Part shown: positions 49,050 to 59,679 of the stretch, piece after piece
Numbering within the stretch: the stretch's first letter is position 1
Layout of the letters: the number at the start of each line of letters is the position of its first letter
DNA from: Rhyacichthys aspro
Lineage: Eukaryota > Chordata > Actinopteri > Gobiiformes > Rhyacichthyidae
Length of the DNA: 64,000 bases
Reading direction: 5' to 3'
NCBI GenBank assembly: GCA_036850595.1
Contig: CM072159.1
Location: 2,718,529-2,782,528 of the forward strand
Program-made: the position numbers and the translations under genes
The notes under the pieces: model-generated
What the model saw: only the letters and a program-made list of their open reading frames with translations
What the model was told of the DNA's origin: nothing
The model's database searches: none

Positions 49050-51180
49050 TTTCCTTTTCCGGTTTCACGTTTTTACAAATAATATTGTATAAAAAGTGCA
49101 AAAATATGGTTTTGCGTAAGTTAAGCTTGGTAAAAAAAACAAAAACAAAAAAACCCCCACAATGTAGCGCACACGAATCGGTTATTTTTTAATTCACTTA
49201 AGCATCGAACATCATCGCTTTCTCCTAAAAGAAGAACTTCGTAGCATTGGTTAGTTTGGGTACCACAGTAGTGATTACTTTAGACCAGACGGGGGCGATG
49301 AAAGCCAGATAAGCTACGGTATATTCAACAGAATGTGCGGTTAAAACGTCCTTGATAAAACACTTGTTGTCGTTGCTAAGGGGTCAGGGGAGCAGACAAT
49401 TGCCTTGAATGTAGCTAGAGAGAAATTATATGTTGCTGCAAATGAAATTAGAATAGAATTTGAAAGGACACTGATATAGGCTAAACTATGATTTACTGTA
49501 ATTACTATAATAAAATATTTCTTAGCCTATACCTTAGGCCTATGTGGCTCAAATAGCCAACTGTGCACCAGGAGCCCTACTGTCTCTAGAAAAAAACAAT
49601 GTAAGTAAAACAGGCCTGTTACAGTTTAAAAGTTCAAATGGTTTAGATGCTAAAGGGTTGAAAAGAAGGCAACGTCTGTTTCCAAACTATGTCCAGTTCC
49701 CTTTAGCATTATGACTACCCGGATGACAGAGAACCTACAAAACTGGCTTGTTTAAAAGTCCAGAACCAGAGCAGACAATACATTTGAAATAGACACCCTA
49801 ACATTAGCAAATTGTGCATAAACAAGTTGTGTGCTGTTACTGAGTGGGTAGAGGATATAAGTAAGAGGCCCAATAGTCACATGTATGTAATGGAGAAGCA
49901 TGTTCATAACTGTTGAACATGTGGACACTTGTAACGGCCATAGTGGAGAGGTTGTAACTGTTTTCTCATTTGGCTTTGGCTCCCATTCTTGAATGAAAAA
50001 AGTATTTCTTCACATTTAGCACAAATCTCTGAACAGTAAGTGTTGCTCACAACAGTTCATTGTTTCTTATTGTTTTACACAAACCATTATGTGTGTGTTT
50101 TTTTTTGCCAGGATCTAGCCTAAGTACAGTTATAAAAAAAACCCCACAAGGTACAAGCATGGATTCAACATTTGAGCTTGAGCAGGAGAAATGCTTAATT
50201 TACTTTTCAAAACATTTCAAATTTTTACATATACTCCCCCTGGAGGTGGAAGTATTGAATCATCAGATATGGAATCATTGGCATGGCAATAAAAGTCAGT
50301 GTTTTGTATTGTCATGGCTGTTTTAAATAGTTTGGTGAATCTGATAAACTTACTGATAACAGAACTGTCTAATAAAAACTACATTTTCCGTGTGAAACCT
50401 TTTTCCAAAAGTAGTGAAGAGCTTTGATGAACCACTGAACGAATCTACTGCTGTATCCAACAGATCCAACTTTGATTGGTCTGGATTTAGTGGGAAAAAT
50501 CCTTAGCGAGTAAAAGGTGTGAGAGGAGTAAAATCCTTGGATTTTCTTGGACCAGGACATGGGCCCACTTGGTTTGATTTCTTAAAATGGAACCCAGCAA
50601 AATGACTCATGTGTATCAAGTTATCAGAAGTTCTAGCAACAAACGGACATGTTGGTTATCTTTTTGATGCAACACAGACATGTAACTTATTTTTGTAGGA
50701 GGCTGCAAACAAGATTCAGATTCCAGCCACAGTTTTCCCACCCCAACCCTGATGTTTACAGGCCAGAGGAAAATCCTGACCTCAGCCTTGGCTCTTCAAA
50801 TCCTGCCTACACCCTCACACACACACTAAAATACTTTGTGCTAACATGTAATCCCACAAATCATCTGAAGTCTCTATGAACACTAAGAATACATTTGTAT
50901 GCAGTGTTGATGTGTATGGCACATATGTCGGACTAGTGTTGGTTTTGCCTGCTGTGTGTGTTTATGCAGAGTAGTTACAGGGTGGTCTTCATTTCTGTGG
51001 AGCGTTATGCAATATCCTCCTCAACATGTTCCTGACACGTGAAAGGCTCAGTTTACAAGTCCAACATGTCCAGGCTGTCAGGACTATTTTAAAAGGCAGC
51101 CTGTGAGCTGTATAGGGTTTAGCAGGTCATGGACTCAGAGGTGTTCTCTCTAAACATTGGATAAAAGATGACAGGATACA
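49050..51180. other. Intergenic upstream of ccnb1
   Basis: No supported gene or classifiable repeat; short open frames only. Confidence 0.35.
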
Positions 51181-51182
51181 GG

Positions 51183-51607
51183 AATTGTTTCTCACTGGTG
51201 GTACTCAGCCTTTCTTAGGTGGTGGTACTCACGGAGTTTTGGTTTTTTTAGTTTAAAATCATAATCCGTCAGAAGTTCTGGTTTGATTCTAGGCTTAATC
51301 CTAGTTCTAGTTTAAGCAATTTGCATGCAATAAGGTTGGTACTATGCACTTGAAGGGTATTTCAGTTAAGTCAAGTTTTTATACACAGGAGATAAAAGTG
51401 AAAAATAATACATTCATATAGGATTAATAATGGCCCGTTTAAAGTACTGCATAGATTTAGTGAACTAGAACTCTACTTAAACGTCTCTGTCCCTCTCTGT
51501 TGCTGTATTTGACCAGTGATATGATATTCAAGTGCAGGTGATACTTGGAGGGTCAAATATTTTTTGACTTGGTATTCATTGTGAAAAGTTTGAGAATCAC
51601 TGTGTTA
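51183..51607. mobile_element. Possible hAT-like MITE remnant
   Basis: Starts near TTTCTCACTGGTGGTACTCA and ends near TTTGAGAATCACTGTG, which resemble imperfect inverted ends of the CAGTGRTTCTCAA type. A similar left end occurs at 15479. A stretch of TTTAGTCCT-like words (51265-51320) lies inside. No target-site duplication was confirmed. Confidence 0.35.
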
Positions 51608-51719
51608 GAACATACAACTAGTTGATCTTTTTTTAATTATTAAACATATATAACTTACTCTTATTTTGAGACTTTTGTTTCTCTGCCAGCAGTTTGCCTT
51701 CGAACTCTTCTGTCATACA

Positions 51720-52090
51720 TCATATTATAGTTTTTTGGCAATATCTGGTGGCACCATTTCAGATTGCAATTCCAAATTTCACATACTGTGAACAAACCCA
51801 GAGGATTTGTTCCTGAAGATGAGTTCATTATAAACTTGCCGCTAGAGTGTGCTCAAAAAACTTGAGTGTGCTTCTCCTCCAGCATTGCTCATTTTGTCTC
51901 CTCATGGCTGTTGTAGGAACAGGAAGTCATAAAAGTAATGGTTACATCCACAGGGTTCTATACTGTTCTAAATATCTATCTTCCCAATATAAGCAAAAGC
52001 AAAGGGTGCCATTTTGATGTGATTATACACCACTGAAAACATAGTTCGACTCAAATGTTTCATTTTGAATTCTTCAACATTTTACACAGT
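51720..52090. repeat. Dispersed interspersed repeat, copy B
   Basis: Shares ordered blocks with 5930-6320 on the same strand (ATCTGGTGGC, ATTGCAATT, TTTTGATGTGA, then a GAAAACATAG-like block). Class unknown. Confidence 0.45.
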
Positions 52091-52554
52091 GCACTTTGGG
52101 CACATTGGAGAGGCTGCACTGCTGATGCTTTGATGAGGGTGCAACACAACTTTTGGTGTCCCTGCAGAGCCTGGTCTGGGTTGCAGTCAGTTGAGTAAGC
52201 TTTTAACATTGTGCCTCAGATTACACTTTCCATTTAGTGCCATCTGGGTTTATTACACCTTCATTTTAAATATTCTTCCCACTGTTGCTCAAACTTTTCC
52301 TCTTTGAGTAAAGACTACTTTAATTTGACTACTGATATTTGCTGATTTCAGGGCATTGGCAACATTACATATAACGTTATAATATAATGTGCGCTTTTTA
52401 TTCTGTCCCCCTTCTTCTCGAGTCCCTGTTTTTTTGTGTAGTCTGTACTGATTTACAACATGTTCATAATGCAGCAGACGTGACTGCGGAACTCCTCTGC
52501 TGTCTGTATCTGGAGCTCCACGCTGACAGTCTGGCTTTAGACCGCGGTTTTTCT

Positions 52555-52861
52555 ATGGCTCATATTTCACCTCCCTGCTCATTGTCACAACAGACTCTGC
52601 CGACAGGCGACGCCGTCTCTCTACTGACATTTCCAGATGTAGCTAAACCCGGTCCCGACACAGCCACACGGACAGTAGTATTCCTCGACAGCGCCCCGGA
52701 GCCCGCACTGATCCGCTCTGAGCGCACTCTCTCTCGGCTGTGTGCGCGTCTGGACTCAGACTTTTGGATAGACCTCTCTGGAGCCTTTAACACGGACTGT
52801 TGTGGCTGTATTGTCTGGGAAAAGTGTGGAGACTTAAGCCGTCATCGCAGATACTGTTACG
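52555..52861 (+). CDS. Possible first coding exon of an unidentified gene
   Basis: I do not recognise the product. A CpG-rich island-like stretch holds an open frame; from the ATG at 52555 it gives about 102 codons and ends at a good donor, TTACG|GTGAGT, in phase 1. The frame stays open upstream to 52387, so the start could be earlier. The C-terminal part of the exon is cysteine-rich (CCGCIVWEKC then YCYG), the rest Ser/Pro/Leu-rich. No downstream exon was found before or after the adjoining minisatellite. It may equally be a non-coding CpG-island exon. Confidence 0.3.
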
Positions 52862-53734
52862 GTGAGTTGTTTTCAAGTCCTGTCTGATCACGCAGCTCCG
52901 GGAAAACGACGTGAAATCTCAGTGTTTTCAGAAAACGCGCGTATTCTGCGAAAAAGGAGTCACCTTTCCTCATTCTTTTCCAGGGAAGTACCTAATCAAA
53001 GTGTTATGTTTACAAAGTAAGGACGTCTACACTTTCAGTGGAAGAGACAATGATTGTATGTCATTTTACAGAAAACTCTTTGCGCAATCGAACTGCTTTC
53101 AGTGTAAAATGGAAGCCTCAAGTGTCTAGTCTGAGAATACTCCAGTCAGTCTTAATTTGAGTTGATTTTATCTTAAATTTTAAAGATGTGAACATTTAAA
53201 TAAGCTTGTCCAGCTACACTCTTTATCCCCATGTTCTACTTTTATTTACTTTATTTGAATTTAAATTAACATGGGTTTTCTGCTATTTGTCACTTATATT
53301 GAATTTAATTTATATTTTGCCTAAGCTACTATTCCACTGGATTCAAACTGAGTTCAAACACTTAGAGCAGGTGAAAACTAACAGCAAGTACAGAGCTGTA
53401 TCCGACTCTATGGTAGCTACATGAGCTCAGTAGGTTGGGTTTGATGTCAATGGATGAACATGTTTGAGGTAAATGAGCTACTGCTGTGGCCAATGCAGCG
53501 AAAAACAATGACAGACAATATCTCAGTCACACCCTTTAACAGTATAATAGTTTATTAGATAGATAATGTTATTATTGGCTTTAGTCTAACATGGGCATAA
53601 GAGATCTAAAAATTGAAAACATAATCCACTCAAGGATTTGTTGCTGTGACATCTTGTTATGATGTTCTGATTGTGCCTGTAATGCTGCAAAAAACTGACA
53701 CAATCTTAAGTCTTCCAGGAAAATATCTCCAGTG

Positions 53735-54900
53735 TGTGTGTTGTCTGGAGCACGTCTGTGTGTGGTCTGTCTGTGGTCTAGAGCAGGTCTGTTAGCTCGT
53801 TTGTCTGTTGTGCGTCTGTGGTGTGCAGTAGGTCTGTCTGTGTTCTGGAGTAGGTCTGTCTGTGGTCTGTCTGTGTTCTGGAGTAGGTCTGTCTGTGGTC
53901 TGTCTGTGGTCTGCAGTAGGTCTGTCTGTGGTCTGTCTGTGTTCTGGAGTAGGTCTGTCTGTGGTCTGTCTGTGTTCTGGAGTAGGTCTGTCTGTGGTCT
54001 GTCTGTGTTCTGGAGTAGGTCTGTCTGTGGTCTGTCTGTGTTCTGGAGTAGGTCTGTCTGTGGTCTGTCTGTGTTCTGGAGTAGGTCTGTCTGTGGTCTG
54101 TCTGTGTTCTGCAGTAGGTCTGTCTGTGGTCTGTTTGTGGTCTGCAGTAGGTCTGTCTGTGTGGAAGGCTGCTGTGGCTGCTGTGGTGTGTGGTGTGGGT
54201 TGTGGGGGGTGGTCTGTCTGTGTTCTGGAGTAGGTCTGTCTGTGGTCTGTCTGTGGTTTGCAGTAGGTCTGTTTGTGGTCTGCAGTAGGTCTGTCTGTGT
54301 TCTGGAGTAGGTCTGTCTGTGGTTTGAAGTAGGTCTATCTGTGGTCTGCAGTAGGTCTGTCTGTAGTCTGTCTGTGGTTTGCAGTAGGTCTATCTGTGGT
54401 CTGCAGTAGGTCTGTCTGTAGTCTGTCTGTGGTCTGCAGTAGGTCTGTCTGTGGTCTGTCTGTGTTCTGGAGTAGGTCTGTCTGTGTTCTGGAGTAGGTC
54501 TGTCTGTAGTCTGTCTGTGGTTTGCAGTAGGTCTATCTGTGGTCTGCAGTAGGTCTGTCTGTAGTCTGTCTGTGGTCTGTCTGTGTTCTGGAGTAGGTCT
54601 GTCTGTGTTCTGGAGTAGGTCTGTCTGTAGTCTGTCTGTGGTTTGCAGTAGGTCTATCTGTGGTCTGTCTGTGGTCTGCAGTAGGTCTGTCAGTGGTCTG
54701 CAGTAGGTCTATCTGTGGTCTGTCTGTCTGTGGTCTGCAGTAGATCTGTCAGTGGTCTGCAGTAGGTATGTCTGTGGTTTGCAGTAGTCTGTCTGTGGTT
54801 TGCAGTAGTATGTCTGTGGTTTGCAGTAGTCTGTCTGTGGTTTGCAGTAGTCTGTCTGTGGTCTGCAGTAGATCTGTCAGTGGTCTGCAGCAGCTCTGTT
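53735..54900 (+). repeat. Minisatellite, 33-bp core unit of GTCTGTCTGTGG type
   Basis: More than 1.1 kb built from GTCTGTCTGTGGTCTGT-, GTTCTGGAGTAG- and GGTCTGCAGTAG-like modules. From about 53830 to 54110 the repeat is a regular 33-base unit; further right it becomes a shuffled mix of modules (TTTGCAGTAG, TCTATCTGTGG). Since 33 is a multiple of three and the unit has no stop in two frames, long cysteine-rich open frames (11-residue repeats such as SVFWSRSVCGL) result; I regard these as by-products. Confidence 0.92.
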
Positions 54901-54909
54901 AGTTTGTGT

Positions 54910-57900
54910 TATCGGTGTGAGATGTCTCACTCTGGAGGAGCTCTGTGTTTATCCACCTCAGGCAGTGCAGGTTCTACAGCCATAATACCCGCTCTACAGC
55001 TGTGTTTATGTTCAGACACAGACACAGGGACGTCGCTCTCAGAAAGTAAAGACAAAACATGCAGTATATACATAAAAAATCATCATCATACAATATAAAT
55101 CTTTTTTTCTCCATATCTAAGGCCCAATAAAACCAAATACAGGTGAATGTATCAGCAAACCAACTACCCTGTGCTGTATTCCACCAGTTTCATGACAACA
55201 AAGTTCAGTAGAATTTAAGAATTGTTTTCCCCTGTCTTATGTTTTGCCACACAGTTTGTCACGAGGAATCATTGAAATGTAAGGTGCATGTGTTTAATTA
55301 AAACACTGCTTCTGGGCTGGTGTGTTTTATATTATAAATCTCATTTGCTTTTAGCAGCGATAAACTGTAAATCAGATTACAGTGGGATCTGTAAAGTAAT
55401 GGCTAAAAATCTGACAGAAGTATACTGTAAAGTAACAATAACTTGCATACAGAACTGTAATAAGTTTACGGTAAAAGCAGTTTATAAGGTTGAAAATTAC
55501 AACAAACAACTGAAAAATCTAGCTGCCTGCTCTCTACAGTAAAATAACATAATTAAGAGTTACAGTGAAGAAACTATTAGGTCACATGTTATTATGCAGC
55601 AGAGCTATACTGAGAGTTTCCATTTTACTGCATAAAAGGCATGTGGGGATGCTGCAGCAGTTAGTGGTTTTACTGTCCTTGATGCTCATAAAATACATCT
55701 CTTATTAGAATAAATTACATTCTTATTAAACCCTTATGGACGATTGTCGCTAATTTGCATCAAACCACTTCCAGCCTTAATGCAGCTGAGGTGGTGTATG
55801 TACTACACTATTGTTTGTTGATGCAGATTCTACACATACTAATGATCATAATGGGACAAGTTTCCCACCATTTAGTGGTCAGAGTGAAAAGTACAGCCGG
55901 TTTATATAACAGGAAGTGGCTTTTCGACAATGCCACTAGTTTTAGTGAAACTCTGTAAATTGTCAAAATTTGAGTTAAGTTGTGCCAAAATAAAAATACA
56001 CATCAGCTTATTCGTTGCTTCTACTGCTTATATACCAGAATAGACTACATTAATTGTCCAATTGTCAAAGTTATTTACATATTTCGGTTTGTCTCATTCT
56101 TGTGAAATTAGACAGTAACGGAAAATACAGTAACATTGTATTTATGTACGGTATTGTAGAAATTCTGTGTATGTGCCTCAAATGCTTTAGAGTATCTAGT
56201 TATAATCCTGTACATAAACTTTGAGTGCTTTAATTATTTAAGTATTTTTATATGAAGTTTAGTTAAATAAGTGTATTTCAGTCAGTACTTTTCTGACACA
56301 GATCAGATACATACACTGTCTAGGGCACAAATTGAACCAATTTAATTTTACATAATAGTATTTAAACAAATTCAGTATTTTAGTGATTCTGCTATTGTTG
56401 AAATTGAATGACATATGTTTTATGTTTCAAACATTGTACTTTTAACATAAGAATACAGTCTGGCCCTAACAATTTAGGTGTTTACAGCATTGCTGTCCAC
56501 TAGCTTTTAAACTGAATAACAACATATGTGTGCATGTATGTAGGTACATATGTACATTCCCTTTTTACATTTATACAGTTACATTTTTACATTATAAAAA
56601 ATATAATATTATTTACATTCAAAGCCAATGGTCTAAAACGGTTTTAAATCGAAATTGTAAGAGCCAGATTGTATTCTTATGTTCAAAGTGCAAAGTGAAA
56701 TATGAATTATTTTTATTTCAATTTCAGAAGTGTGTTTCAGCTGTAGCATCATTAATAAAATAATCCACATATCTGAGACTGGAACAGTTGTTTAATTTTT
56801 ATTATTTCCACTTATGCCTAATGTTGCTAATTTGCATCCTACCTAAATTTATATCTATTGTATGTGCTATATTCAAATAGTAATTAATTTTTTTTATATA
56901 CTTGTTTCTAAATTCAGGCAGTAAGGGGTTAATATAACTTCTAAAACACAACCAGACTAATACAACTGGGCTTTATTCTGTTAAACACTGCTTACACTGA
57001 GTTTAATGTTATTTGATGCAATGCAACTCCTTAACTTTAAAGATTGTTTAAGTGATTTTAAACTGAGTTTGTCACAACACTCACCTGCACTAACCTAAGT
57101 TTAAATTAAACCTTGTTGGTGCAATTGGACCATACAGATTTAAAAAACATTTAACATTTACAATATACATTCTGCTGGTTATGTTTTTGCATGGCATTTG
57201 TTAACAGCTGTAGGTCAGTGGTAATCAGACTATTATGTATACTTTTTACCCTTACCTAATGACATTACATTATAAAATAGGTTCAAACCTGTGCATTAGG
57301 AGCTGATGTATGAGAAAATGTGTAAAAGCGTTGGTGGAGGTGGAGGTCACTAATGGAGGCCAGGCCTGAGCAGAGGGTTGTTGTGCTGCCTCTGCAGAGA
57401 TGTTACACTGGGAGCAGAGTTGTTTACTCTTTCAAACATGCCTCTCCAGGAAAGACACGCAGCAGCGATACCGCGAAGAGAGACATGACTCAAACTCGCT
57501 CAGAGCCCAGTTTGGAGCCACTGTGCTTTGCTGTGGCTCATTAGTCCAGCTGTGATTCATTACTCTCAGGTGTTTTACACAATATTGACCAAACCACAAC
57601 AACAACAACAAAAAAACTCTCTTAAGCATTAACCGTATACAACATTAAAGTCAATGTATCTTACTTTTATTGGCTTTGTGTCTTAGTGTCTAATACATTT
57701 GCCAACATATTTCCAACAATGGGATATTCCTATAACTATGTGATCATAGTGATGCTGACCACAGTTTGTCATTTTTTAAAGATGAAGTGCATGACTCAGT
57801 GATTGTGCCGATTTCTCAGTTTTTAATGTGATGATTGCATTTGTGATTAACCAGAGCAGTATTAGAAAACAGTAGCTCATTTACCTTTACCTACAAAGCT

Positions 57901-59590
57901 AACCTATTGAGCTCACAAACACCCACATGGCTACTGAAGAGTCAAATCCAGCTCTGTGCTTGCTGTTAGTTTTCACCTGCTTGATTATAACCAAAATTGT
58001 AGTCATAATTGGTTCTATGAAATCCTATTTTACAGAGATTATATTTAATTTTTACTTTTTTCCTCTGCTCTTAACACAGCTGAATAAATGCCCAAAGAGT
58101 CTGCTGACGCTTTTACATCCAGTGTGACTTATGGTGACTCAACACAGACATTGAGGAACATTTTTTCTCTGTTCACAAACAGCAGCGGTGACAGACATCT
58201 GCTTTCTCTAGTCTTCGCTGTAAAAGAAAAAGTGTTGAACTCTCGGGACATTCACCAGGCGAGCTTTTGTCTGTGAGAGGACAGTTCACATCGCTGCTGC
58301 TCATTTTGATTCGGACTTGTCTCAATGACCATAGAGACAGTGACAGGAGAAAGTGAATCTGGAGACAGACTAATTGTCCTGAAGCTCCCTGCTGCTGCAT
58401 GTTGTGGCAGTAGCTGATATGACCTGCTGCAACACGACATGAGGCAGTGTAATTGTTTTGGGTCAATTATCAGGTTTTTTATAATCATGAAAATCCCAAA
58501 TAGTTACCATAATTACAATTTGTGTCAAGTCAGTACTTGAAGTTTCCGTCTGATGCATAACCCAGAAAAACGTACTGTACAGCTTTGTAATTTGTGTAAT
58601 TGTTCCTACAAACTAGCTTGAATTTGCCCTACCATACTGGTCAAATGTATTTATTAAGCACTTTCCAAACGATGCTGTACAGAAGCATTAAAACGTGATA
58701 AAAGACAGTGTTAATAAAAATAAAAAAACCAAGGAAAACATGAAAAAAACTACAGAAGCATAGTAAAAGTCTAACACTGATTTAAAACCCAGTGAGAAGA
58801 ATTTCCAGAATTTTGGAGCAGCGACCAAAAAAACACGATCCCCATGGGCTTTACGTTTTGTTTTGCAGAAGGGTAGGTGTAACTGATCTGCACTGAGCTG
58901 AGAGAGAGCATGACGGGACAATAGGACAGATCAGCTCAGGCAGATTAGAACAGAAGTGAGACCATTTAAACATATGCAAGAAAAGAATCTGAAAATCAAT
59001 TCCAAAATGTTCAAGTGAAGTGAGTGAAGCTAAGGTCAGGGAGATTTGCATGGCAGCAGTCCAGATAAGTCGTCAAAATTAGTTTCAAAATAATGCTTCA
59101 ACAGAATTGGCTTCATTTTGGCTTCTTGTCTTTATTGTAAGAAGCTATGATTGCATGCATAAGGTTTGAAATGTGTAAACAAATATTGATAATCTCCATA
59201 AAAGAATTATTGTATACTATACTATATTTAAATGACAATAATGATAAGTGTAAATCTAAACACATCTTAATCCTCCTCAAATACTTCAGAATCCGTTTGA
59301 GACTGTGCTGGAGCAGTTCCAACGATAATGGCTCTCCCTTCAAACAATGTCGTGTCAAACAATGACACGGCTCATTTCTCAAAAATTCCCCGTGGACATA
59401 CTGTTTACTCTGGGCCGTACTGAATCCAGCTTTCGGTGCGTAGTCACAGTCTTTATCTGAAAGCCCTTAACTGCCGCTCTGTCTCTTTTTTTAAAGGAGT
59501 GGTCAGTGAGCAGTGGGCCGGCTCTGTCTCTTCACCAATTCAACAGAGAAATCTGCAGCTCACACTAACCACACGTTTGCTCCACATTCA
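54910..59590. other. Intergenic, no supported gene
   Basis: AT-rich over most of its length. The GC-richer patch at 57340-57540 has an open frame without splice signals or known domain. Nothing else is supportable. Confidence 0.35.
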
Positions 59591-59596
59591 CCCACA

Positions 59597-59678
59597 ATGG
59601 CTGCTCCAACCTCCACCAAAATCCTACTTTTCTACATCTTTTACACTGTTTTGGCTTCGAACTCTGCTTCAGAACAAG
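59597..59678 (+). CDS. Probable signal-peptide first exon of a gene running off the right edge
   Basis: From the ATG at 59597 the frame reads MAAPTSTKILLFYIFYTVLA followed by a short polar SNSASEQ segment, then a consensus donor CAAG|GTAAGG in phase 1. A basic residue followed by a 12-residue hydrophobic core and small residues is a textbook signal peptide. A phase-1 intron right after it is typical of secreted and immunoglobulin-superfamily proteins. The preceding 200 bases look like a 5' UTR or promoter. I found no second exon before 64000, so the product cannot be named. Confidence 0.55.
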
Positions 59679-59679
59679 G

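Noticed and set aside
53732..54310. Long cysteine-rich open frames of 192 and 123 residues
   Set aside because: They lie wholly within the minisatellite, occur in two overlapping frames and merely reflect a repeat length divisible by three.
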